Shown in pieces: positions 11,833 through 25,261 of a stretch of 64,000 nt of DNA. This DNA comes from Onthophagus taurus (Eukaryota > Arthropoda > Insecta > Coleoptera > Scarabaeidae): contig NC_091975.1 of NCBI RefSeq assembly GCF_036711975.1, forward strand, positions 5,954,501 to 6,018,500, given 5' to 3'. Both the position numbers and the translations under genes were made by a program. The notes under the pieces are model-generated. The model ran no database searches and was not told the origin of the DNA. It worked only from the letters and a program-made list of their open reading frames with translations. Numbering within the stretch: the stretch's first letter is position 1; each line of letters begins with the position of its first letter.

Positions 11833-14261
11833 CCCTTTGTGTCCTAAGAAGTCAAACATTTTGAAACTTTGTAACAGAATCAAACAGAATTAAAACGCTA
11901 TCAAAATACACTCGGTAAAGGCCTTTGGAATAAAATTTTAGCAAAATATGCAATCCCCCTATTTTCGCATAGTCTAAGTGTAAAAAAAGATGCTAATTAA
12001 AAAATTTTTGGAAACCGTGTTTATTGAAATTAAGAAATAAAACTTATTTTAAATTCAAGCTTGAAGCTTTCTGTTTAAATCGATGTATAACAATCGATGG
12101 GTTGAATTAAAAAAATATTGAGAAAAAGAGTATTGAGTTAAAACTAACATTTTCGTATAATCTAAAAGTGTCAAAAAAGATGCTAATTTAAAAATTCCTG
12201 GAAGCCGTATTTATTGAAGTTAAGGAATGAGACTTATTCTAAATTAAAGCTCAAAGCTTTCTCTTTAAAATGATGTATAATAATTGTTGGGTTGGATTGG
12301 AAAAATATAGAGAAAAAAAATTTTGAAACAAAACTTACATTTTCGAATAACCTAAAAATGTTAAAAAGATGCTAATTTAAAAATTCCTGTAAGCCGTATT
12401 TATTGAAATTAAGGAATGAAACTTATTTTAAATTAAAGCTCAAAGCTTTCTCTTTAAAATGATGTATAATAATTGTTGGGTTGGATTGGAAAAATATAGA
12501 GAAAAAAAAAGTTGAAATAAAACTTACATTTTCGAATAACCTAAAAATGTTAAAAAGATGCTAATTTAAAAATTCCTGTAAGCCGTATTTATTGAAATTA
12601 AGGAATGAAACTTATTTTAAATTAAAGCTCAAAGCTTTCTCTTTAAAATGATGTATAATAATTGTTGGGTTGGATTGGAAAAATATAGAGAAAAAAAAAG
12701 TTGAAATAAAACTTACATTTTCGTATAACCTAAGAGTGTCAAAAAAGATGCTATTTTAAAAATTCCTGGAAGCCGTATTTATTGAAGTTAAGGAATGAGA
12801 CTTATTCTAAATTAAAGCTCAAAGCTTTCTCTTTAAAATGATGTATAATAATTGTTGGGTTGGATTGGAAAAATATAGAGAAAAAAAATTTTGAAACAAA
12901 ACTTACATTTTCGAATAACCTAAAAATGTTAAAAAGATGCTAATTTAAAAATTCCTGTAAGCCGTATTTATTGAAATTAAGGAATGAAACTTATTTTAAA
13001 TTAAAGCTCAAAGCTTTCTCTTTAAAATGATGTATAATAATTGTTGGGTTGGATTGGAAAAATATAGAGAAAAAAAAAATTGAAATAAAACTTACATTTT
13101 CGTATAACCTAAGAGTGTCAAAAAAGATGCTATTTTAAAAATTCCTGGAAGCCGTATTTATTGAAGTTAAGGAATGAAACTTATTTTAAATTAAAGCTCA
13201 AAGCTTTCTCTTTAAAATGATGTATAATAATTGTTGGGTTGGATTGGAAAAATATAGAGAAAAAAAAAGTTGAAATAAAACTTACATTTTCGTATAACCT
13301 AAGAGTGTCAAAAAAGATGCTATTTTAAAAATTCCTGGAAGCCGTATTTATTGAAGTTAAGGAATGAAACTTATTTTAAATTAAAGCTCAAAGCTTTCTC
13401 TTTAAAATGATGTATAATAATTGTTGGGTTGGATTGGAAAAATATAGAGAAAAAAAATTTTGAAACAAAACTTACATTTTCGAATAACCTAAAAATGTTA
13501 AAAAGATGCTAATTTAAAAATTCCTGTAAGCCGTATTTATTGAAATTAAGGAATGAAACTTATTTTAAATTAAAGCTCAAAGCTTTCTCTTTAAAATGAT
13601 GTATAATAATTGTTGGGTTGGATTGGAAAAATATAGAGAAAAAAAAAGTTGAAATAAAACTTACATTTTCGTATAACCTAAGAGTGTCAAAAAAGATGCT
13701 ATTTTAAAAATTCCTGGAAGCCGTATTTATTGAACTTAAGGAATGAAACTTATTTTAAATTAAAGCTCAAAGCTTTCTCTTCAAAATGATGTATAATAAT
13801 TGTTGGGTTTGATTGGAAAAATATTAAGAACAAAAATGTTGAAACAACACTTACATTTAAAAGAGTCAAAAAAGATGCTAATTTAAAAATTCTTAGAAAC
13901 AATGTTTATTGAAATTAAAGAATAAGACTTATTTTAAATTTAAGCTCAATGTTTTCTTTTTAAAATGATCTGTAATAATCACACTTAATAACCATTTATC
14001 AAAGAAATACCTTCTTGAACAACAAAATTCAACAGCACCACTTTTCACTAAACTTCTAACCTCACATCTGGATGAATAAGTTTAAAGTGTGCATAAAAAT
14101 CCTACAGTGCGGATTGCGACGTTTTTTATACAGATTATTTCTTGTATACACTTGTATAGTAGAAAGTACAGACAGCTCTAAATGCGCCGAATAGATAACT
14201 ACAGTTTAAAATGAGTGTTTAAAATTACAGGTACTTTAAAGTACCGTCGGGACACAAAGGG
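11833..14261. mobile_element. TTAA element carrying a 190-bp satellite, copy 1
   Basis: Complete copy flanked by TTAA (11829-11832 and 14262-14265). The left terminus is CCCTTTGTGTCC and the right terminus is its inverted copy, GGGACACAAAGGG. TTAA target and CCC start are typical of piggyBac-type ends. There is no transposase. Eleven tandem monomers of about 190 bp fill the interior. Near the right end there is a 16-bp palindrome, GGTACTTTAAAGTACC. It sits in a unit of the 764-bp array, and an uninterrupted TTAA of another unit (17354-17357) shows the empty site. Confidence 0.9.
11975..13900. repeat. ~190-bp tandem monomers inside TTAA element copy 1
   Basis: The word AAAGATGCTA recurs near 11985, 12178, 12368, 12556, 12747, 12935, 13126, 13316, 13505, 13696 and 13874, giving 11 monomers of 178-193 bp. 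Two subtypes mix. One has CCTAAAAATGTTAAAAAG and TTCCTGTAAGCC; the other has CCTAAGAGTGTCAAAAAAG and TTCCTGGAAGCC. The edge monomers are more diverged. Confidence 0.92.
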
Positions 14262-17200
14262 TTAAATTGCAATGCAGAGTAGAAATAGTGGAGGTGAATA
14301 AACAAAAACCTAAGGATGCCGAAGCGAAACGGGTTTTAATCTTTTTTGATTTTCAAACTCAACCTTTCAAAAAAAAAAATTACTTGTTTTCTCGAAACAT
14401 TTCAACTAAAACGTACGTAATTTTATTAAAATAAATCGCACTAACTTTAATGTGCAACACACCCTAGAAAAGAATCAGGTGTCAAACGAAATCTTATGCA
14501 TCATCCTACATTCTTTCTATCATGAAATATAAATTTGAAAAATAAAATGTTATGATTTTTCAAGCAGAAAATGTAAAAATGTATTGAATCGTAACGTTTT
14601 GTCAAGTACAAATCCAATGAATAGGGTTCGAATTGGTTTTTATATGGAAATATTACACCGACGCTCAAATCGCGATTTACCAAGATTTGTTTTGGTAAAA
14701 ATAAGAAATAAACAAATTTAGAAACGACTCACCGAGTGGATGTTGCTTTCCTTGGTTCTCGCATTGTAGCTCAGCTGGAAAGAAAAAATAAATTAATCTA
14801 TTGTGACAAAAAATGAATTAATACGATACCTTTTAACATCCACAAAATAGCAATCCGGCGATCTCAACGTCACTAACGTCACTAACACCACTACCATCAC
14901 CCAACACTTAGCACAAATATAAGACGTATTTATCACTTAATTCGCGTAATAAGTTTCAATTTTCGCAACCGCTTTATCACCCCACAATGCCCGCATATCA
15001 ACTAAAATGCGTTATTAGCCAACCAACACCCCAACATCCCCTCTTTGAATAGCAATGCAGAGAAGAAGTGGTGGAGGTGAATAAACAAAAAGCCTAAGGA
15101 TGACGGATTTTCTGGTTTTAAAACTGAACCTTTCAAAAAAAAATTACTCGTTTTCTCGAAACATTTCAACTAAAACATACGTAATTTTAATAAAATAAAT
15201 CGCACTAATTTCAATGTGCAACACATCCTAGAAAAGAATCAGGTGTCAAACGAAATCTTATGCATCATCCTACATTCTTTCTATCATGAATTATAAATTT
15301 GAAAAATAAAATGTTATGATTTTTCAGGCAGAAAATGTAAAAATGTCTTGAATCGGAACGTTTTGTCAAGTACAAATCCAATAAATAGGGTTCGAATTGA
15401 TTTATATATGGAAATATTACACCGGCGCTCAAATCGCGAATTACCAACATTTGTTTTGGTAAAAATAAGAAATAAACAAATTTGGAAACGACTCACCGAG
15501 TGGATGCTGCTTTCCTTGGTTCTCGCATTGTAGCTCAGCTGGAAAGAAAAAATAAATTAATCTATTGTGACAAAAATGAATTAATACGATACCTTTTAAC
15601 ATCCACAAAATAGCAATCCGGCGATCTCAACGTCACTAATGTCACTAACATCACTACCATCACCCAACACTTAGCACAAATATAAGATGTATTTATCACT
15701 TACTTCGCGTAATAAGTTTCAATTTTCGCAACTACTTTATCACCCCACAACGCCCGCATATCAACTAAAACGCGTTATTAGCCAACCAACACCCCAACAT
15801 CCCCTCTTTGAATAGCAATGCAGAGAAGAAGTGGTGGAGGTGAATAAACAAAAAGCCTAAGGATGACGGATTTTCTGGTTTTAAAACTGAACCTTTCAAA
15901 AAAAAATTACTCGTTTTCTCGAAACATTTCAACTAAAACATACGTAATTTTAATAAAATAAATCGCACTAATTTCAATGTGCAACACATCCTAGAAAAGA
16001 ATCAGGTGTCAAACGAAATCTTATGCATCATCCTACATTCTTTCTATCATGAATTATAAATTTGAAAAATAAAATGTTATGATTTTTCAGGCAGAAAATG
16101 TAAAAATGTATTGAATCGGAACGTTTTGTCAAGTGCAAATCCAATGAATAGGGTTCGAATTGGTTTTTATATGGAAATATTACACCGGCGTTCAAATCGC
16201 GAATTACCAAGTTTTGTTTTGGTAAAAATAAGAAATAAAAAAATTTGGAAACGACTCACCGAGTGGATGTTGCTTTCCTTGGTTCTCACATTGTAGCTCA
16301 GCTGGAAAGAAAAAATAAATTAATCTATTGCGACAAAAAATGAATTAATACGATACCTTTTAACATCCACAAAATAGCAATCCGGCGACCTCATCGTCAC
16401 TAATGTCACTAACATCACTACCATCACCCAACACTTAGCACAAATATAAGATGTATTTATCACTTAATTCGCGTAATAAGTTTCAATTTTCGCAACTACT
16501 TTATCACCCCACAATGCCCGCATATCAACTAAAACGCGTTATTAGCCAACCAACACCCCAACATCCCCTCTTTGAATAGCAATGCAGAGAAGAAGTGGTG
16601 GAGGTGAATAAACAAAAAACCTAAGGATGCCGAAGCGAAACGGGTTTTAATCATTTTTTGATTTTAAAACTCAACCTTTCAAAAAAAAAATTACTCGTTT
16701 TTTCGAAACATTTCAACTAAAACATACGTAATTTTAATAAAATAAATCGCACTAATTTTAATGTGCAACACATCCTAGAAAAGAATCAGGTGTCAAACGA
16801 AATCTTATGCATCATCCTACATTCTTTCTATCATGAAATATAAATTTGAAAAATAAAATGTTATGATTTTTCAAGCAGAAAATGTAAAAATGTATTGAAT
16901 CGTAACGTTTTGTCAAGTACAAATCCAATGAATAGGGTTCGAATTGGTTTATATATGGAAATATTACACCGGTGCTCAAATCGCGAATTACCAAGATTTG
17001 TTTTAGTAAAAATAAGAAATAAAAAAATTTTGAAACGACTCACCGAGTGGATGTTGCTTTCCTTGGTTCTCACATTGTAGCTCAGCTGGAAAGAAAACAT
17101 AAATTAATCTATTGTGACAAAAAATGAATTAATACGATACCTTTTAACATCCACAAAATAGCAATCCGGCGATCTCAACGTCACTAATGTCACTAACATC

Positions 17201-20200
17201 ACTACCATCACCCAACACTTAGCACAAATATAAGATGTATTTAGCACTTAATTCGCGTAATAAGTTTCAATTTTCGCAACTACTTTATCACCCCACAATG
17301 TCCGCATATCAACTAAAACGCATTATTAGCCAACCAACATCCCAACATCCCCTCCTTAAATTTCAATGCAGAGTAGAAATAGTGGAGGTGAATAAACAAA
17401 AAACCTAAGGATGCCGAAGCGAAACGGGTTTTAATCATTTTTTGATTTTAAAACTCAACCTTTCAAAAAAAAATTACTCGTTTTCTCGAAACATTTCAAC
17501 TAAAACATACGTAATTTTATTAAAATAAATCGCACTAATTTTAATGTGCAACACACCCCAGAAAAGAATCAGGTGTCAAACGAAATCTTATCCATCATCC
17601 TACATTCTTTCTATCATGAAATATAAATTTGAAAAATAAAATGTTATGATTTTTCAAGCAGAAAATGTAAAAATGTATTGAATCGTAACGTTTTGTCAAG
17701 TACAAATCCAATGAATAGGATTCGAATTGGTTTTTATATCGAAATATTACACCGGCGCTCAAATCGCGAATTACCAACATGTGTTTTGGTAAAAATAAGA
17801 AATAAAAAAATTTTGAAACGACTCACCGAGTGGATGTTGCTTTCCTTGGTTCTCACATTGTAGCTCAGCTGGAAAGAAAAAATAAATTAATCTATTGTGA
17901 CAAAAAATGAATTAATACGATACCTTTTAACATCCACAAAATAGCAATCCGGCGATCTCAACGTCACTAATGTCACTAACATCACTACCATCACCCAACA
18001 CTTAGCACAAATATAAGATTTATCTATCACTTAATTCGCGTAATAAGTTTTAATTTTCGCAACTACTTTATCACCCCACAATGTCCACATATCAACTAAA
18101 ACGCGTTATTAGCCAACCAACACCCCAACATCCCCTCTTTGAATAGCAATGCAGAGAAGAAGTGGTGGAGGTGAATAAACAAAAAGCCTAAGGATGACGG
18201 ATTTTCTGGTTTTAAAACTGAACCTTTCAAAAAAAAATTACTCGTTTTCTCGAAACATTTCAACTAAAACATACGTAATTTTATTAAAATAAATCGCACT
18301 AATTTCAATGTGCAACACATCCTAGAAAAGAATCAGGTGTCAAACGAAATCTTATGCATCATCCTACATTCTTTCTATCATGAATTATAAATTTGAAAAA
18401 TAAAATGTTACGATTTTTCAGGCAGAAAATGTAAAAATGTATTGAATCGGAACGTTTTGTCAAGTACAAATCCAATGAATAGGGTTCGAATTGGTTTTTA
18501 TATGGAAATATTACACCGACGCTCAAATCGCGATTTACCAAGATTTGTTTTGGTAAAAATAAGAAATAAACAAATTTAGAAACGACTCACCGAGTGGATG
18601 TTGCTTTCCTTGGTTCTCGCATTGTAGCTCAGCTGGAAAGAAAAAATAAATTAATCTATTGTGACAAAAAATGAATTAATACGATACCTTTTAACATCCA
18701 CAAAATAGCAATCCGGCGATCTCAACGTCACTAACGTCACTAACACCACTACCATCACCCAACACTTAGCACAAATATAAGACGTATTTATCACTTAATT
18801 CGCGTAATAAGTTTCAATTTTCGCAACCGCTTTATCACCCCACAATGCCCGCATATCAACTAAAATGCGTTATTAGCCAACCAACACCCCAACATCCCCT
18901 CTTTGAATAGCAATGCAGAGAAGAAGTGGTGGAGGTGAATAAACAAAAAGCCTAAGGATGACGGATTTTCTGGTTTTAAAACTGAACCTTTCAAAAAAAA
19001 ATTACTCGTTTTCTCGAAACATTTCAACTAAAACATACGTAATTTTAATAAAATAAATCGCACTAATTTCAATGTGCAACACATCCTAGAAAAGAATCAG
19101 GTGTCAAACGAAATCTTATGCATCATCCTACATTCTTTCTATCATGAATTATAAATTTGAAAAATAAAATGTTATGATTTTTCAGGCAGAAAATGTAAAA
19201 ATGTCTTGAATCGGAACGTTTTGTCAAGTACAAATCCAATAAATAGGGTTCGAATTGATTTATATATGGAAATATTACACCGGCGCTCAAATCGCGAATT
19301 ACCAACATTTGTTTTGGTAAAAATAAGAAATAAACAAATTTGGAAACGACTCACCGAGTGGATGCTGCTTTCCTTGGTTCTCGCATTGTAGCTCAGCTGG
19401 AAAGAAAAAATAAATTAATCTATTGTGACAAAAATGAATTAATACGATACCTTTTAACATCCACAAAATAGCAATCCGGCGATCTCAACGTCACTAATGT
19501 CACTAACATCACTACCATCACCCAACACTTAGCACAAATATAAGATGTATTTATCACTTACTTCGCGTAATAAGTTTCAATTTTCGCAACTACTTTATCA
19601 CCCCACAACGCCCGCATATCAACTAAAACGCGTTATTAGCCAACCAACACCCCAACATCCCCTCTTTGAATAGCAATGCAGAGAAGAAGTGGTGGAGGTG
19701 AATAAACAAAAAGCCTAAGGATGACGGATTTTCTGGTTTTAAAACTGAACCTTTCAAAAAAAAATTACTCGTTTTCTCGAAACATTTCAACTAAAACATA
19801 CGTAATTTTATTAAAATAAATCGCACTAATTTCAATGTGCAACACATCCTAGAAAAGAATCAGGTGTCAAACGAAATCTTATGCATCATCCTACATTCTT
19901 TCTATCATGAATTATAAATTTGAAAAATAAAATGTTACGATTTTTCAGGCAGAAAATGTAAAAATGTATTGAATCGGAACGTTTTGTCAAGTACAAATCC
20001 AATGAATAGGGTTCGAATTGGTTTTTATATGGAAATATTACACCGGCGTTCAAATCGCGAATTACCAAGATTTGTTTTGGTAAAAATAAGAAATAAAAAA
20101 ATTTTGAAACGACTCACCGAGTGGATGTTGCTTTCCTTGGTTCTCACATTGTAGCTCAGCTGGAAAGAAAAAATAAATTAATTTATTGTGACAAAAAATG

Positions 20201-23200
20201 AATTAATACGATACCTTTTAACATCCACAAAATAGCAATCCGGCGATCTAAACGTCACTAATATCACTAACATCACTACCATCACCCAACACTTAGCACA
20301 AATATAAGATGTATTTATCACTTAATTCGCGTAATAAGTTTCAATTTTCGCAACTACTTTATCACCCCACAATGCCCGCATATCAACTAAAACGCGTTAT
20401 TAGCCAACCAACACCCCAACATCCCCTCTTTGAATAGCAATGCAGAAAAGAAGTAGTGGAGGTGAATAAACAAAAAGCCTAAGGATGACGGATTTCTGGT
20501 TTTAAAACTCAACCTTTCAAAAAAAAATTACTCGTTTTCTCGAAACATTTCAACTAAAACATACGTAATTTTATTAAAATAAATCGCACTAATTTCAATG
20601 TGCAACACATCCTAGAAAAGAATCAGGTGTCAAACGAAATCTTATGCATCATCCTACATTCTTTCTATCATGAAATATAAATTTGAAAAATAAAATGTTA
20701 TGATTTTTCAAGCAGAAAATGTAAAAATGTATTGAATCGTAACGTTTTGTCAAGTACAAATCCAATGAATAGGGTTCGAATTGGTTTATATATGGAAATA
20801 TTACACCGGCGCTCAAATCGCGAATTACCAACATTTGTTTTGGTAAAAATAAGAAATAAAAAAATTTGGAAACGACTCACCGAGTGGATGTTGCTTTCCT
20901 TGGTTCTCACATTGTAGCTCAGCTGAAAGAAAAAATAAATTAATTTATTGTGACAAAAAATGAATTAATACGATACCTTTTAACATCCACAAAATAGCAA
21001 TCCGGCGATCTCAACGTCACTAATGTCACTAACATCACTACCATCACCCAACACTTAGCACAAATATAAGATGTATTTATCACTTAATTCGCGTAATAAG
21101 TTTTAATTTTCGCAACTACTTTATCACCCCACAATGCCCGCATATCAACTAAAACGCGTTATTAGCCAACCAACACCCCAACATCCCCTCTTTGAATAGC
21201 AATGCAGAGAAGAAGTGGTGGAGGTGAATAAACAAAAAGCCTAAGGATGACGGATTTTCTGGTTTTAAAACTGAACCTTTCAAAAAAAAATTACTCGTTT
21301 TCTCGAAACATTTCAACTAAAACATACGTAATTTTAATAAAATAAATCGCACTAATTTTAATGTGCAACACACCTAAGAAAAGAATCAGGTGTCAAACGA
21401 AATCTTATGCATCATCCTACATTCTTTCTATCATGAAATATAAATTTGAAAAATAAAATGTTATGATTTTTCAAGCAGAAAATGTAAAAATGTATTGAAT
21501 CGTAACGTTTTGTCAAGTACAAATCCAATGAATAGGGTTCGAATTGGTTTATATATGGAAATATTACACCGGCGTTCAAATCGAGAATTACCAAGATTTG
21601 TTTTGGTAAAAATAAGAAATAAATAAATTTGGAAACGACTCACCGAGTGGATGTTGCTTTCCTTGGTTCTCGCATTGTAGCTCAGCTGGAAAGAAAAAAT
21701 AAATTAATTTATTGTGACAAAAAATGAATTAATACGATACCTTTTAACATCCACAAAATAGCAATCCGGCGATCTCAACGTCACTAATGTCACTAACATC
21801 ACTACCATCACCCAACACTTAGCACAAATATAAGATGTATTTATCACTTAATTCGCGTAATAAGTTTCAATTTTCGCAACTACTTTATCAACTCACGATG
21901 CCCGCACATCAACTAAAATTAAAATGCGTTATTAGCCAACCAACACCCCAACATCCCCTCTTTGAATAGCAATGCAGAAAAGAAGTGGTGGAGGTGAATA
22001 AACAAAAAGCCTAAGGATGACGGATTTTCTGGTTTTAAAACTGAACCTTTCAAAAAAAAAATTACTCGTTTTCTCGAAACATTTCAACTAAAACCTACGT
22101 AATTTTATTAAAATAAATCGCACTAACTTTAATGTGCAACACATCCTAGAAAAGAATCAGGTGTCAAACGAAATCTTATGCATCATCCTGCATTCTTTCT
22201 ATCATGAAATATAAATTTGAAAAATAAAATGTTATGATTTTTCAAGCAGAAAATGTAAAAATTTTTTGAATCGTAACGTTTTGTCAAGTACAAATCCAAT
22301 GAATAGGGTTCGAATTGGTTTTTATATGGAAATATTACACCGGCGTTCAAATCGCGAATTACCAAGATTTGTTTTGGTAAAAATAAGAAATAAAAAAATT
22401 TTGAAACGACTCACCGAGTGGATGTTGCTTTCCTTGGTTCTCACATTGTAGCTCAGCTGGAAAAAAAAAATAAATTAATCTATTGTGACAAAAAATGAAT
22501 TATTACGATACCTTTTAACATCCACAAAATAGCAATCCGGCGATCTCAACATCACTAATGTCACTAACACCACTACCAACACCCAACACTTAGCACAAAT
22601 ATAAGATATATTTATCACTTAATTCGCGTAATAAGTTTCAATTTTCGCAACTACTTTATCACCCCTCAATGTCCGCATATCAACTAAAACGCGTTATTAC
22701 CCAACCAACACCCCAACATCCCCTCTTTGAATAGCAATGCAGAGAAGAAATGGTGGAGGTGAATAAACAAAAAGCCTAAGGATGACGGATTTCTGGTTTT
22801 TAAACTCAACCTTTCAAAAAAAAATTACTCGTTTTCTCGAAACATTTCAACTAAAACATACGTAATTTTAATAAAATAAATCGCACTAATTTCAATGTGC
22901 AACACACCCAAGAAAAGAATCAGGTGTCAAACGAAATCTTATGCATCATCCTACATTCTTTCTATCATGAAATATAAATTTGAAAAATAAAATGTTATGA
23001 TTTTTCAAGCAGAAAATGTAAAAATGTATTGAATCGTAACGTTTTGTCAAGTACAAATCCAATGAATAGGGTTCGAATTGGTTTTTATATGGAAATATTA
23101 CTCCGGCGCTCAAATCGCGAATTACCAACATTTGTTTTGGTAAAAATAAGAAATAAAAAAATTTGGAAACGACTCACCGAGTGGATGTTGCTTTCCTTGG

Positions 23201-24500
23201 TTCTCACATTGTAGCTCAGCTGGAAAGAAAAAATAAATTAATCTATTGCGACAAAAAATGAATTAATACGATACCTTTTAACATCCACAAAATAGCAATC
23301 CGGCGACCTCATCGTCACTAATGTCACTAACATCACTACCATCACCCAACACTTAGCACAAATATAAGATGTATTTATCACTTAATTCGCGTAATAAGTT
23401 TCAATTTTCGCAACTACTTTATCACCCCACAACGTCCTCATATCAACTAAAACGCGTTATTAGCCAACCAACACCCCAACATCCCCTCTTTGAATAGCAA
23501 TGCAGAAAAGAAGTAGTGGAGGTAAATAAACAAAAAACCTAAGGATGCCGGAGCGAAACGGGTTTTAATCATTTTTTCATTTTAAAACTCAACCTTTCAA
23601 AAAAAAATTACTCGTTTTCTCGAAACATTTCAACTAAAACATGCGTAATTTTATTAAAATAAATCGCACTAATTTCAATGTGCAACACACTCTAGAAAAG
23701 AATCAGGTGTCAAACGAAATCTTATGCATCATCCTACATTCTTTCTATCATAAAATATAAATTTGAAAAAATCAAATGTTATGATTTTTCAAGCAGAAAA
23801 TGTAAAAATGTATAGAATCGTAACGTTTTGTCAAGTACAAACCCAATGAATAGGGTTCGAATTGGTTTATATATGGAAATATTACACCGACGCTCAAATC
23901 GCGAATTACCAACATTTGTTTTGGTAAAAATAAGAAATAAAAAAATTTTGAAACGACTCACCGAGTGGATGTTGCTTTCCTTGGTTCTCGCATTGTAGCT
24001 CAGCTGGAAAGAAAAAATAAATTAATCTATTGTGACAAAAAATGAATTAATACGATACCTTTTAACATCCACAAAATAGCAATCCGGTGATCTCAACGTC
24101 ACTAATGTCACTAACATCACTACCATCACCCAACACTTAGCACAAATATAAGATGTATTTATCACTTAATTCGCGTAATAAGTTTCAATTTTCGCAACTA
24201 CTTTATCACCCCACAATGCCCGCATATCAACTAAAACGCGTTATTAGCCAACCAACACCCCAACATCCCCTCTTTGAATAGCAATGCAGAGAAGAAGTAG
24301 TGGAGGTGAATAAACAAAAAGCCTAAGGATGACGGATTTCTGGTTTTAAAACTCAACCTTTCAAAAAAAATTACTCGTTTTCTCAAAACATTTCAACTAA
24401 AACATACGTAATTTTATTAAAATAAATCGCACAAACTTTAATGTGCAACATATCCTGGAAAAGAATTAGGTGTCCAACGAAGTATTATGCATCATCCATC

Positions 24501-25261
24501 ATGATGAAATAAAAAACATTTTAAAGCAAATTTCATACAGATTTAATCCAACAAAAATAATTTCTTAATTTCCATAAACTTAATTGTTATGGTTTTTTAA
24601 ATTCAACTCTTCCCGCAACATTTTAACGATCAATTTCTAATATCTCTATCTATATTCTTCTATATTTCTCTACATTCATATTTTCTAATTAACAGCGTTG
24701 CTGTAACAAATTTACTAACAAAATACACGTTATGTAACAATAATATATATATAACAATATCTTAATAAAACAATTCTTATGTGGTATTTCGATTCAATGT
24801 TTTCTTTCGGCCAATTAATTTCTTAATATTTGCCAAATCATAAAGAGGCTTAGATCTGCAACATGTTGAATACTAAGTAAATTTGCTTTAATTGCTTTTC
24901 ATTTCATAGCGATATCACAATTATTTGGTGAGATAAATAATAGTATATTAAAAAACTAGTTTCGTAAGACACGCTTGAAATGCACAAATTCAAGTTTTTT
25001 ATGCTATTTCTTGTAATACGCATTTTTATCGTTTCTTTTTAACAAAAATAAAATAAATTTTGACAATGTAGGGAACTAGGTTTGTAGCAGTTGGTAACAC
25101 CGTAAAAATTGAAAATAGAAATTTGAATTGTCTAAAATAAGGGAAATTGCTCCCTGTAGGGCTCTAGTGGCCACAAGAGGGTGTTATCACTCACTTTGAG
25201 AAAGACTGCTAATAATAAATAAATCAAAAGAAAATTTATTTGGTGCAAAAAGAAATTAAAG
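24501..25261. other. Spacer between satellite and BABAM2, with a lone satellite relic
   Basis: AT-rich sequence without genes. At about 24879-24940 there is one diverged half-monomer resembling the satellite at 1-2560 (AAATTTGCTT, then TTTCATTTCATAGCGATATC). Minus-strand AATAAA (TTTATT at 25235-25240) lies just past the BABAM2 stop and is its probable polyadenylation signal. Confidence 0.6.

Larger units (their letters stand above)
11449..24500. repeat. Tandem array of ~764-bp units
   Basis: About 13 copies. Using the CCTACATTCTTTCTATC word as a register, spacings between copies from about 14501 to 23729 are 764, 763, 784, 783, 764, 764, 763, 763, 763, 771, 763 and 783 bp. The longer units carry an extra GCCGAAGCGAAACGGG block. 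Partial units form both edges (11449-11832 and from about 24250). Copies are very similar, implying recent homogenisation. Opposite-strand open frames of about 60 codons recur in most units but change freely at protein level. On the minus strand each unit also has exon-like blocks (see findings). The array is interrupted by a TTAA element at 11833-14261. Confidence 0.95.

Noticed and set aside
11833-14261. Possibility that the TTAA element is an LTR element or Helitron
   Set aside because: Ends are short inverted repeats with a TTAA duplication, not direct long repeats. There is no RC-type terminus, and the internal repeats are tandem monomers.
14620-14780. tRNA/SINE-like promoter words in the 764-bp unit: GGGTTCGAATTGG (B-box-like) and TAGCTCAGCTGG (A-box-like)
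   Set aside because: The A-box-like word lies about 140 bp after the B-box-like word, the wrong order and spacing for a tRNA or SINE, and no cloverleaf could be drawn.
14501-23961. Recurrent ~60-codon open frames on both strands of every 764-bp unit
   Set aside because: They overlap each other head-on, vary at protein level without preference for silent change, and recur only because the DNA unit recurs. They are not called as genes.
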